Assembly: GCF_001428525.1 (NCBI RefSeq) | Contig: NZ_LMHW01000016.1 | Location: 248,001 to 312,000 of the forward strand | From: Flavobacterium sp. Root186 | GTDB lineage: Bacteria; Bacteroidota; Bacteroidia; Flavobacteriales; Flavobacteriaceae | Direction of reading: 5' to 3' | DNA: 64,000 bases | Shown: positions 1 through 8,122 of the stretch, in pieces | Numbering within the stretch: the first letter of the stretch is position 1 | Layout of the letters: every line of letters starts with the position of its first letter | Made by a program: the position numbers and the translations under genes | The notes under the pieces: generated by a model | Told to the model about the DNA's origin: nothing | Seen by the model: the letters and a program-made list of their open reading frames with translations, nothing else | Database searches by the model: none

Positions 1-463
1 CAAAAGATTATTGGATGAAAATGAACCTTTACCGCAATTAATAATTATTGATGGTGGAAAAGGACAATTGTCGGCAGCTTTAAAAAGCATTGATGAATTA
101 GGTTTACGGGGCAAAATTGCCATTATAGGAATTGCAAAACGTCTCGAAGAACTTTTTTATCCAGGCGATTCAATTCCGTTATATCTGGATAAAAAATCAG
201 AAACTTTAAAAGTAATTCAGCAGTTACGAAATGAAGCGCATCGATTCGGAATTACTTTTCACCGTGACAAACGAAGCAAAGCTGCTCTTAATTCGTCAGT
301 AGAAAGTATTCCGGGAATTGGCGAAAAAACAATGCTCACGTTAATACAACATTTCAAAAGTGTTAAAAGATTAAAATTAGCCTCTGAAAAAGAAATATCA
401 GAGGTAGTTGGAGTATCAAAAGCCAAAAAAATTGTCGAATTTTATCATCCAAAAGAAAATTAA
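1..463 (+). CDS. uvrC: UvrABC system protein C, C-terminal part (5' end outside window)
   Basis: UvrC makes both incisions around bulky lesions in nucleotide excision repair, acting in the cytosol with UvrA and UvrB. The frame is open to the window edge: the codons before the first possible start read K-R-L-L, so this is a fragment of about 153 residues of a protein normally near 600. The visible part holds the end of the RNase H-like 5'-incision domain (IIIDGGKGQL, then an R-N-E-A-H-R-F motif) and a C-terminal helix-hairpin-helix region (SIPGIGEKTMLTLIQHF and EVVGVSKAKKI). These motifs make the assignment firm. The next gene follows after 6 bases, so the two may be co-transcribed. Confidence 0.97.
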   Translation, partial: KRLLDENEPLPQLIIIDGGKGQLSAALKSIDELGLRGKIAIIGIAKRLEELFYPGDSIPLYLDKKSETLKVIQQLRNEAHRFGITFHRDKRSKAALNSSVESIPGIGEKTMLTLIQHFKSVKRLKLASEKEISEVVGVSKAKKIVEFYHPKEN

Positions 464-469
464 TTCATT

Positions 470-982
470 TTGAAAAAAGGCTTTTTACATATTTGTTTAT
501 TGCTTGTTTTTTCTATTTCATATAGCCAAAATGAAATTTCGGTTGTACAAAAAGATAAAAGTGAATTTAAAGTAAGTTTTGAAGACGATTTTCAAACATT
601 GAAAATAAAAAATTCTAAAACCAAACAAGTTCAAATCATTAATAATCTTGAAGCTTCCATTACAGGAAAATCTTCTCATTTAGAAATCAACGATTATAAT
701 TTTGACGGTTTTACAGATTTTGCTTCTTTTCATACTGATGACGGAATGGGAGTTTATACGATTTATGAGATTTTTATTTTTAATCCGAAGACAAAACAAT
801 TTGACAATTTAAATTTTCCGTCCAATTTTAGCCCTAAATGCGATATGTTTTGCGATGTAAAAATTGATAAAATTACAAAGACACTTACATCAAGCTGCAG
901 AGGCGGTGCAAGAAATCATACGGATGTTTGGAAATACGATAAAAACAAAAAATTAATACTTTCAAAAACACAATCATATTAA
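470..982 (+). CDS. Secreted protein with a calcium-loop-like repeat, function unknown
   Basis: The 170-residue product starts with a typical signal peptide ending near S-Y-S-Q. I do not recognise the family with certainty. Around residue 75 it has a D-Y-N-F-D-G-F-T-D segment resembling the acidic Ca-binding loops of FG-GAP and XAC2610-type proteins, and it has three cysteines (two in a C-D-M-F-C stretch, one in S-C-R-G-G). The only start that keeps the whole signal peptide is TTG at 470; no ATG lies nearby in frame. It begins 6 bases after uvrC, so it is probably in the same transcript. The role is probably in the periplasm or at the cell surface. Confidence 0.7.
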   Translation: MKKGFLHICLLLVFSISYSQNEISVVQKDKSEFKVSFEDDFQTLKIKNSKTKQVQIINNLEASITGKSSHLEINDYNFDGFTDFASFHTDDGMGVYTIYEIFIFNPKTKQFDNLNFPSNFSPKCDMFCDVKIDKITKTLTSSCRGGARNHTDVWKYDKNKKLILSKTQSY

Positions 983-1044
983 GATAAATCTAATGTAAAG
1001 CCGAAAAAAATGCCGACTTTTACAAAACCAATTACTTATTTTTT

Positions 1045-3336
1045 ATGCGCCTCAACAAGCTGTTAATTTCAAAAAACCAGTCAATAGGATTTTCTTCCGT
1101 TCCGAGAACTATCGGAACCATTTGGAGCGCGGCATTGTTGTTCTTTTCGTTTTTAATTCTTCCGGAAAATTCGTTTTCGCAAGTAAAACAAGACAGTGTA
1201 AAAAGACCTAAAATTGGTTTGGTTTTAAGCGGCGGCGGCGCCAAAGGTTTTGCGCATATTGGCGTTTTAAAAGTTTTGGAAGAGGCCGGAATCAAAATTG
1301 ATTATATTGGGGGAACCAGTATGGGTTCTGTAATTGGTGGACTCTATGCTTCTGGCTACAACGCTGCACAGATTGATTCGATTTTCAAAAGAACCAATTT
1401 CGACGAATTAATAAACGATTATATACCGCGTTCCTCAAAAAACTTTTATGGTAAAAAAAATGATGAATTATATGCGATCGTTTTACCATTTAGTAATTTC
1501 AGAGTAGGCATTCCCGAAGCACTTTCAAAAGGAATGTACAATTATAATTTGTTGAGCAGTTTAACGAGAAACGTTCGTCATGTTCGTGATTTCAATAAAT
1601 TACCAACTCCGTTTTTATGTATTGGAACCAATATTGAAACCGGTGAAGAAGTTTTACTTAATAAAGGAAATCTGGTTCAGGCCATGATGGCGAGTGCCGC
1701 TTTTCCTTCCCTGTTTACTCCGGTTGAAATCGACGGAAATTTATTAGTCGATGGCGGTGTTGTAAACAATTACCCAATTAAAGAAGTTCGTAATCTTGGT
1801 GCCGATATTATTATTGGTGTTGATGTACAGGATGATTTAATGAAACGAAAAAACCTGAAAAATGCTACTCGAATTTTGGTTCAGATAACCAATCTGCAAT
1901 CCATAGATAAAATGAAAAACAAAATAAAGGATACCGATGTTTATATCAAACCGGATATTCGTGATTTTGGTGTAATTTCATTTGACAGAGGAGAAGAAAT
2001 AATCCGAAAAGGTGAAGAAGCTGCTTTTGCAGTTTACGAAAAAATAAAATCATTGGTTAATGAAGACAATTTTTATAAAAAACCCAAATTAAAAATTGCT
2101 ACAGATACTATTGAAATCAAGAAAATAAACAGTGACAGATTAGACAATTACACCAAAGAATATATTCGCGGTAAACTTCGTTTTAAACCCGGAAGCACGA
2201 TTACATATGATGATCTGAAAACCGGAATAAACAATTTGAATGCAACTCAAAACTTTAGTACGATTTCGTATTGTTTACAGCCAAATGAAGGCCAGGATGA
2301 TTTAGATTTGGTTTTAAAAGAAAATCCAACGCAGACTTTTTTAAAACTCGGACTTCATTATGACGGGCTTTACAAAAGTGCGGTTTTATTAAATCTTACT
2401 CATAAAAAAACATTTTTAAAAAATGATGTTACTTCGCTGGACATTATTTTGGGAGATAATTTTAGATACGATTTAAACTATTATGTCGAAAATGGTTTTA
2501 ATATCAGCTTTGGTTTCCGTTCAAGATTAAATCAGTTTAACCGAAATGTGACAATGAGTTTGAGCGGACTGGTAGCAGAAAACCCAAATGTAAATTTGAT
2601 CAATGTTGATTTCTTAGATTTAAGTAATCAGGCGTATTTTCAAACTATTTTTGTCCAAAAGTTTTTAATGGGCGGAGGTTTAGAATATAAATACCTTAAA
2701 ATAAATTCGCCAACACTTTCAAATACAGAAAATATAATTGATAAAAGCAGTTATATTAGTGCGTTTGCTTATTTAAAATACGATTCATTCGACAGTAAAA
2801 GTTTCCCGCGTTCCGGATTGTATTTTTCTACAGATCTTCAAACTTATCTGGCATCTTCAGATTATACTAATAAGTTTACGCCATTCTCAATTGCAAAGGC
2901 AGAGATTGCTCTTGCCAAAACTGTATTCAGGAGAGCAACCGTTAAAATTGGAGCAGATGCCGGATTCAATATTGGCAGTGACAGCGTTCCTTTTTTCGAT
3001 TTTATATTAGGAGGTTTTGGATACAACAAAATCAACAATTTCAATTATTTTTATGGTTATGATTTTTTAAGTATTGCCGGAAATAGTTTTATAAAAACGG
3101 ATATTACTTTAGATTATGAAATTTTTAAAAAGAACCACGTGAATTTTTCGGCAAATTTTGCCAATCTTGGCGATGATATTTTCACTACTGTTGATTGGGT
3201 TTCAATGCCCAAATATTCTGGTTATGCTTTAGGTTATGGATTAGAAACTATTATTGGCCCAATCGAGGTCAAACAATCATGGTCTCCTGAAATGTCAAAA
3301 AGCTTTACCTGGTTCAGTATCGGATTTATGTTTTAA
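1045..3336 (+). CDS. Patatin-like phospholipase with BamA/surface-antigen barrel
   Basis: The 763-residue protein has a signal peptide (cut near F-S-Q, residue 46), a patatin domain and a C-terminal outer-membrane barrel. The patatin domain shows the oxyanion loop S-G-G-G-A-K-G, the lipase motif G-G-T-S-M-G-S with Ser92, and D-G-G at about residue 236, which gives the Ser-Asp dyad. A POTRA-like linker follows (about 350-430), then beta-rich sequence ending in F, as in Omp85 proteins. This is the architecture of PlpD-type (type Vd) proteins, common in Bacteroidetes as RssA-like patatins. It likely hydrolyses phospholipids at the cell surface or in the periplasm. The ATG at 1045 precedes the signal peptide directly. 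Confidence 0.9.
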   Translation: MRLNKLLISKNQSIGFSSVPRTIGTIWSAALLFFSFLILPENSFSQVKQDSVKRPKIGLVLSGGGAKGFAHIGVLKVLEEAGIKIDYIGGTSMGSVIGGLYASGYNAAQIDSIFKRTNFDELINDYIPRSSKNFYGKKNDELYAIVLPFSNFRVGIPEALSKGMYNYNLLSSLTRNVRHVRDFNKLPTPFLCIGTNIETGEEVLLNKGNLVQAMMASAAFPSLFTPVEIDGNLLVDGGVVNNYPIKEVRNLGADIIIGVDVQDDLMKRKNLKNATRILVQITNLQSIDKMKNKIKDTDVYIKPDIRDFGVISFDRGEEIIRKGEEAAFAVYEKIKSLVNEDNFYKKPKLKIATDTIEIKKINSDRLDNYTKEYIRGKLRFKPGSTITYDDLKTGINNLNATQNFSTISYCLQPNEGQDDLDLVLKENPTQTFLKLGLHYDGLYKSAVLLNLTHKKTFLKNDVTSLDIILGDNFRYDLNYYVENGFNISFGFRSRLNQFNRNVTMSLSGLVAENPNVNLINVDFLDLSNQAYFQTIFVQKFLMGGGLEYKYLKINSPTLSNTENIIDKSSYISAFAYLKYDSFDSKSFPRSGLYFSTDLQTYLASSDYTNKFTPFSIAKAEIALAKTVFRRATVKIGADAGFNIGSDSVPFFDFILGGFGYNKINNFNYFYGYDFLSIAGNSFIKTDITLDYEIFKKNHVNFSANFANLGDDIFTTVDWVSMPKYSGYALGYGLETIIGPIEVKQSWSPEMSKSFTWFSIGFMF

Positions 3337-3594
3337 TTCTGATTTTTTATAAATATTTTATGTTATAAATAATATAATATGTAATTTTGATCAATAAAAA
3401 TTACGACATTTGTCATAATGAAAACAAATTGGACAGGTTTATTAGAGTATCTTCAATTTCTTATCAAGAGAAATCCTGAGTAATGCCTCTATCGAATTGA
3501 GATAATTAGTCAATTGAAAAGTTGAACTGGTTATTTACTATGCAATTCAAATTTTCGAATTATCTAATTTACAAATTATCTAATTGAAAAAGCC

Positions 3595-4752
3595 ATGCCA
3601 CTATATCATAAACTTGGGGATTTCCCTCAAAAAAGACACACCCAATTCGAAAAACCAAACGGCGGATTTTATTACGAACAGTTATTTGGAACAGAAGGTT
3701 TTCACGGACATTCGTCTCTATCTTATCATGTTCACAGACCAACGCAGGTTAAAGAAATTTTAAATTCTTATTCGGTTGAACCAAAAATTGCAATCGGAAA
3801 AAACATAAAGTCACTTCTTTTTAAAGGCTTCGAATTAAAACCGGAAAATGATTTTTTAGACAGCCGCAAAGCCATGTTAGTCAACAAAGACTGTATTATT
3901 GGATTGGCAGCTCCAAAAGAATCGCTTCGAAATTATTTCTACAAAAATGCCGATGCTGATGAAATGCTTTTCATTCATAAAGGAAAAGGAAAATTAAGAA
4001 CCATGTTAGGAAATATTCCGTTTGAATATGGTGACTATTTGATTATTCCGCGTGGCATTATTTACCAAATCGAATTTGAAACGGATGAAAACCGACTATT
4101 TTACGTAGAATCTTATTCTCCATTTTATACTCCAAAACGATATAAAAACCAGTCTGGGCAGCATTTAGAACATTCTCCATTTTGTGAGCGTGATTTTATT
4201 TTGCCAAGCGAATTGGAAACACACGATGAAAAAGGTGATTTTTTAATTAAAATCAAAAAAGAAGGCATGATTCACGAAGTGGTTTATGCAACACATCCTT
4301 TTGACGTTGTGGGCTGGGACGGATATAATTTCCCATACGGATTTTCTATTCACAATTTCGAACCTATAACGGGACGTGTTCACCAACCGCCTCCGGTGCA
4401 TCAAACATTTGAAACGGCAACTTTTGTCGTTTGCTCTTTCTGCCCCAGACTTTACGACTATCACCCGAAAGCGATTCCGGCGCCTTACAATCACAGCAAT
4501 ATAGATTCTGACGAAGTACTGTATTATGTAGATGGCGATTTTATGAGTCGTAATAATATTGAGCAGGGTCATATCACCTTACACCCAAAAGGAATTCCGC
4601 ACGGTCCCGCACCAGGTGCGATGGAGCGCAGTATTGGTCACAAAGAAACCCAGGAATTAGCCGTTATGGTTGATACTTTCAGGCCTCTTATGGTTACAGA
4701 AGAAGCTATGGGTCTTGATGATGGGAAATACTACAAGTCTTGGACGGAGTAA
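3595..4752 (+). CDS. hmgA: Homogentisate 1,2-dioxygenase
   Basis: The product (385 aa) opens the ring of homogentisate to maleylacetoacetate, a late step of tyrosine and phenylalanine breakdown in the cytosol. Family motifs are clear: G-F-H-G-H-S-S-L-S-Y near the start, V-H-Q-P-P-P-V-H-Q-T-F in the middle, and the iron-binding cupin residues His300 with the acidic stretch D304-E307 and His336 in H-G-P-A-P-G. It is shorter than the human enzyme (about 445 aa), as usual for this bacterial clade. hppD follows 174 bases downstream on the same strand, so the product of one enzyme is the substrate of the other. Confidence 0.95.
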   Translation: MPLYHKLGDFPQKRHTQFEKPNGGFYYEQLFGTEGFHGHSSLSYHVHRPTQVKEILNSYSVEPKIAIGKNIKSLLFKGFELKPENDFLDSRKAMLVNKDCIIGLAAPKESLRNYFYKNADADEMLFIHKGKGKLRTMLGNIPFEYGDYLIIPRGIIYQIEFETDENRLFYVESYSPFYTPKRYKNQSGQHLEHSPFCERDFILPSELETHDEKGDFLIKIKKEGMIHEVVYATHPFDVVGWDGYNFPYGFSIHNFEPITGRVHQPPPVHQTFETATFVVCSFCPRLYDYHPKAIPAPYNHSNIDSDEVLYYVDGDFMSRNNIEQGHITLHPKGIPHGPAPGAMERSIGHKETQELAVMVDTFRPLMVTEEAMGLDDGKYYKSWTE

Positions 4753-4767
4753 TTATTGGAATCGATC

Positions 4768-4855
4768 TAACCGCAAAGTCCGCAAGGATTTTACGGTTAG
4801 ATCGCTATGATAATTTTGCGAACCTTGCGTAAAATCCTTGCGGACTTTGCGGTTA
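4768..4855. repeat. 28-bp perfect inverted repeat between hmgA and hppD
   Basis: Bases 4768-4795 and 4828-4855 are perfect reverse complements (28 bp, loop 32 bases). The arms contain the word CCGCAAAGTC-CGCAAGG, and a partial extra copy of the word (CCTTGCG) lies in the loop. A-tracts follow the right arm. It may stop or attenuate transcription between the two dioxygenase genes, but its size and internal word repeats place it with the other word hairpins of this window. Confidence 0.9.
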
Positions 4856-4926
4856 AAAAAAAACAAATCTTAAAAAACATTTCGGCAAATCAAATAAACG
4901 ATTAACCGATTAAACAAATAAACATC

Positions 4927-6087
4927 ATGAGTAAAGAAGTTAAATCAGTAGAATACGGATTAGAAAAAATATTTGAAGGAGCACAAGATTTCCTTCCATT
5001 ATTAGGAACAGATTATGTAGAATTTTATGTAGGGAATGCAAAACAATCTGCACATTATTACAAAACGGCTTTCGGTTACCAATCATTGGCTTACGCCGGA
5101 TTAGAAACCGGAGTAAAAGACAAAGCATCTTATGTTTTGAAACAAGACAAAATCAGAATTGTTTTAACTACACCTTTAACAGCAGATTCTCCAATCAACG
5201 AACATCTTAAAAAACATGGTGACGGTGTAAAAGTTGCAGCACTTTGGGTAGAAGATGCTACAAAATCTTACGAAGAAACTATGAAGCGCGGTGCACGTTC
5301 TTTCATGGAACCAACTGTTGAAGAAGATGAATTCGGTCAAGTTATTCGTTCAGGAATTTACACTTACGGAGAAACGGTTCACATTTTTGTAGAAAGAAAA
5401 AACTACAATGGTATTTTCCTGCCAGGCTATAAAGAATGGAAATCGGATTATAACCCTGAACCAACCGGATTAAAATATATTGATCACATGGTTGGAAATG
5501 TGGGGTGGAATGAAATGAATACTTGGGTGAAATTTTACGAAGACGTAATGGGGTTTGTAAACTTCTTATCTTTTGATGACAAACAAATTACTACAGAATA
5601 TTCTGCATTGATGAGTAAAGTAATGTCAAACGGAAACGGAAGAATTAAATTCCCTATCAACGAACCAGCTGAAGGAAAGAAAAAATCACAAATTGAAGAA
5701 TATTTAGATTTTTATGGCGGACCTGGAATTCAGCATATCGCTATTGCTACAGATGATATTATTAAAACAGTATCACAATTAAGAGCACGCGGTGTTGAAT
5801 TTTTATCAGCTCCTCCACATACCTATTATGAAGCAATTCCTGAAAGATTAGGGGTTCATATGGATATGATGAAAGAAGATTTAAACGAAATTGAAAAGCT
5901 TGCTATCATGGTCGATGCCGATGAAGATGGTTATCTTTTACAAATATTTACTAAGCCTGTTCAGGACCGACCTACACTTTTCTTCGAAATTATTCAAAGA
6001 ATGGGTGCAAAAGGGTTTGGTGCAGGTAACTTTAAAGCTCTTTTTGAGTCAATTGAAAGAGAACAGGAATTGAGAGGAACTCTATAA
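4927..6087 (+). CDS. hppD: 4-Hydroxyphenylpyruvate dioxygenase
   Basis: This Fe(II) enzyme converts 4-hydroxyphenylpyruvate to homogentisate, feeding hmgA just upstream. At 386 aa it has the full family length, with two vicinal-oxygen-chelate domains. The three iron ligands are visible in their expected contexts: His187 in Y-I-D-H-M-V-G, His270 in G-I-Q-H-I-A-I-A and Glu354 in L-F-F-E-I-I-Q-R. The C-terminal motif G-A-G-N-F-K-A-L-F-E-S-I-E is also typical. The ATG at 4927 is the only sensible start. A possible small RNA and a terminator follow at 6205-6317. Confidence 0.96.
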   Translation: MSKEVKSVEYGLEKIFEGAQDFLPLLGTDYVEFYVGNAKQSAHYYKTAFGYQSLAYAGLETGVKDKASYVLKQDKIRIVLTTPLTADSPINEHLKKHGDGVKVAALWVEDATKSYEETMKRGARSFMEPTVEEDEFGQVIRSGIYTYGETVHIFVERKNYNGIFLPGYKEWKSDYNPEPTGLKYIDHMVGNVGWNEMNTWVKFYEDVMGFVNFLSFDDKQITTEYSALMSKVMSNGNGRIKFPINEPAEGKKKSQIEEYLDFYGGPGIQHIAIATDDIIKTVSQLRARGVEFLSAPPHTYYEAIPERLGVHMDMMKEDLNEIEKLAIMVDADEDGYLLQIFTKPVQDRPTLFFEIIQRMGAKGFGAGNFKALFESIEREQELRGTL

Positions 6088-6204
6088 AAATGCATTATTT
6101 TTGCATTATGCAGAAAAATTCTCTGTAAAACGTTGATTTTAATGCAAATGTTATGTTAAACTTGACTTTTGCTATTTATTTTTTGAACTTTCTATCTATC
6201 TTTG

Positions 6205-6317
6205 CACTCGCAAATCAAGAAGGGGTGGTTTCCTTCTGAATTGATATAAATTTCATAATTTATAGTTTTTTGGTTAGTTAATAGCATAAAAACTCAGTCA
6301 TCCTTGACTGAGTTTTT
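6205..6317 (+). ncRNA. Possible small RNA ending in a rho-independent terminator
   Basis: Between hppD and the DUF3108 gene there are 256 bases without a convincing reading frame. A -7-like element TATCTTTG lies at 6197-6204, although no TTG sits at the usual 17-19 base spacing. A short G/C-rich stem (AGAAGG...CCTTCT) follows near 6217-6237. A strong hairpin (arms 6288-6300 and 6305-6317, AAAAACTCAGTCA) runs into T residues. This layout suggests either a short transcript of about 110 bases or a leader with an attenuator for the next gene. No known riboswitch family was recognised. Confidence 0.3.
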
Positions 6318-6320
6318 TTG
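6288..6320 (+). terminator. Rho-independent terminator
   Basis: A 13-bp perfect stem (6288-6300 with 6305-6317, 4-base loop) ends in a T-run. It lies between hppD and the DUF3108 gene. Confidence 0.8.
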
Positions 6321-6385
6321 TTTTAGTACATTTGGAATAGAATTTGCATTTATTTATCTTTATAATGAAATGTAAAAATTGTACT

Positions 6386-7156
6386 ATGAAAAAGTTCATC
6401 CTCGCTATATTAATTCTAACGACACTTGCCTTCGATTCTCAAAAAGAAGATGCTTTTGACACTGGAGAATATTTTAAATTTAGGATTCATTACGGAATCG
6501 TAAATGCCGGCTATGCAACTCTTGAAGTAAAAGATGCCACAATAAATAATAAAAAAGTTCATCACGCTGTAGGTAAAGGATATACAACAGGAATGTCAAA
6601 ATTTTTCTTCAAGGTTGAAGATTTATACGAAAGTTATTTTGACAAGGAAAATGGAAATCCTTATCGCTTTGTGAGAAAAATTGATGAAGGTGGTTACACT
6701 AAAAATCAGGAAGGTTTTTTTGACCAAAGCGGCAATAGAGTTTTAGTAAAAGATTATAAACGAAAGACTGAAAAAACGATCGTAATTACTGACAATGTGC
6801 AAGATATCGTATCGTCTTTTTACTTCTTAAGAAACCATCCAAATATTGATAAATTAAAATCTGGCGAATCGATTACGATTGACATGTTTTTTGACGATGA
6901 AATCACAAAATTTAAGTTAAAATATGTAGGCCGTCAAGATATTACAACTAAATTTGGGACGGTTTCTACAATGGTTTTTAAACCACTTGTACAAACAGGA
7001 AGAGTTTTTAAAGAAAAAGAAAGCTTAACACTCTGGATTACAGATGACGACAACAAAGTTCCGATTAGAATTAAGGCGGATTTGGCTGTCGGATCTCTAA
7101 AAGCAGATCTTGATGAATATAAAGGATTGAAAAATCCATTTAAAGTTAAAAAATAA
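6386..7156 (+). CDS. DUF3108 family exported protein
   Basis: The product (256 aa from this start) matches the DUF3108 family, whose members are exported and of unknown biochemical role. Visible features are a signal peptide from M-K-K-F-I-L-A-I-L, then G-E-Y-F-K-F-R-I-H-Y-G-I-V-N-A-G-Y-A-T-L-E and K-F-G-T-V-S-T-M-V-F-K-P, both characteristic of the family's beta-rich fold. An earlier in-frame ATG exists at 6365, but the one at 6386 places the signal peptide correctly. The stop codon overlaps the ATG of kynA (TAATG), so the two are translated together. What it has to do with tryptophan breakdown is not clear from sequence. Confidence 0.85.
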   Translation: MKKFILAILILTTLAFDSQKEDAFDTGEYFKFRIHYGIVNAGYATLEVKDATINNKKVHHAVGKGYTTGMSKFFFKVEDLYESYFDKENGNPYRFVRKIDEGGYTKNQEGFFDQSGNRVLVKDYKRKTEKTIVITDNVQDIVSSFYFLRNHPNIDKLKSGESITIDMFFDDEITKFKLKYVGRQDITTKFGTVSTMVFKPLVQTGRVFKEKESLTLWITDDDNKVPIRIKADLAVGSLKADLDEYKGLKNPFKVKK

Positions 7157-8088
7157 TGAACCCTACTGATCATTCAGAATCAATTTTAAAAGAAATTGAC
7201 CTTAAATTTCAAGCAATAAACCAAAAAACTGATGTTCAGTTAGAAGGATTACTTTGGTCAAAACCAATTACGTATTGGGATTACATTCAAACAGATGCTC
7301 TTTTAAATTTACAAATACAACGCACCACGCTTCCTGACGAAATGGTATTTATTATGTATCATCAGGTTAATGAACTTATATTTAAAATGATTTTGTGGGA
7401 AATCGATCAAATCGCAGATACACAAAATATTCAGGTTGATTTTTTCAGCGAAAGACTTTCAAGAATTACACGCTATTTTGATATGCTGACCAATTCATTC
7501 AGTATTATGGAAAACGGAATGGAAGTTGATCAATATATGAAATTCAGAAATACCCTTACTCCTGCAAGCGGATTTCAAAGTGCGCAATACCGACTGATTG
7601 AATTTGCTTCGACAGATGTTATCAATTTAACAGACAGAAGATACAAAGCAGACTTTGACGAAAATACCGATTTAGAAACTACTTTTGAACACCTTTACTG
7701 GCAGGCTGCCGGAAAAGATTATCATACTGGCGAAAAATCATATTTACTTCAGGAATTCGAAAATAAATATAAAGTCCAGTTTTTGAGACAAATGTCTACG
7801 TTTAAGACTAAAAACATTTGGCAGAAATTCACACAATTGCCTATCGAAGACCAGCAAAATCAAGAATTAATCCATGCAATGCGTCATTACGACAAAACGG
7901 TGAACATTACCTGGGTTATGCAGCACCTTAATACTGCAAGAAAATACATCTTAGAAAGCGGAAAAGGCAACGGCGAAGCAACCGGCGGAAGTGACTGGCA
8001 AAAATATATGCATCCAAAATACCAAAGACGCATCTTTTTTCCTAAATTGTGGACCGAAGAAGAATTGTCCAATTGGGGAAATGAATAG
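7156..8088 (+). CDS. kynA: Tryptophan 2,3-dioxygenase
   Basis: This heme enzyme converts L-tryptophan to N-formylkynurenine, the first step of the kynurenine route. The 310-residue protein has the distal pocket motif M-Y-H-Q-V-N-E-L (His69), the substrate-binding R-N-T-L-T-P-A-S-G-F-Q-S-A-Q-Y-R (around 130), the likely proximal heme ligand His257 in W-V-M-Q-H-L-N, and a T-G-G-S motif near 277. It shares a TAATG junction with the upstream DUF3108 gene. With hmgA and hppD nearby, this stretch is a local patch of aromatic amino acid catabolism, although no kynureninase gene is present in the window. Confidence 0.94.
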   Translation: MNPTDHSESILKEIDLKFQAINQKTDVQLEGLLWSKPITYWDYIQTDALLNLQIQRTTLPDEMVFIMYHQVNELIFKMILWEIDQIADTQNIQVDFFSERLSRITRYFDMLTNSFSIMENGMEVDQYMKFRNTLTPASGFQSAQYRLIEFASTDVINLTDRRYKADFDENTDLETTFEHLYWQAAGKDYHTGEKSYLLQEFENKYKVQFLRQMSTFKTKNIWQKFTQLPIEDQQNQELIHAMRHYDKTVNITWVMQHLNTARKYILESGKGNGEATGGSDWQKYMHPKYQRRIFFPKLWTEEELSNWGNE

Positions 8089-8122
8089 ATCAAATTTAGT
8101 TTCCTAAAAAAAATTTAAGAGT

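Noticed and set aside
6149..6204. A complete promoter (TTG plus TATCTTTG) after hppD
   Set aside because: The nearest TTG elements are 11 and 32 bases from the -7 element, outside the 17-19 base spacing; only the -7-like part is reported.
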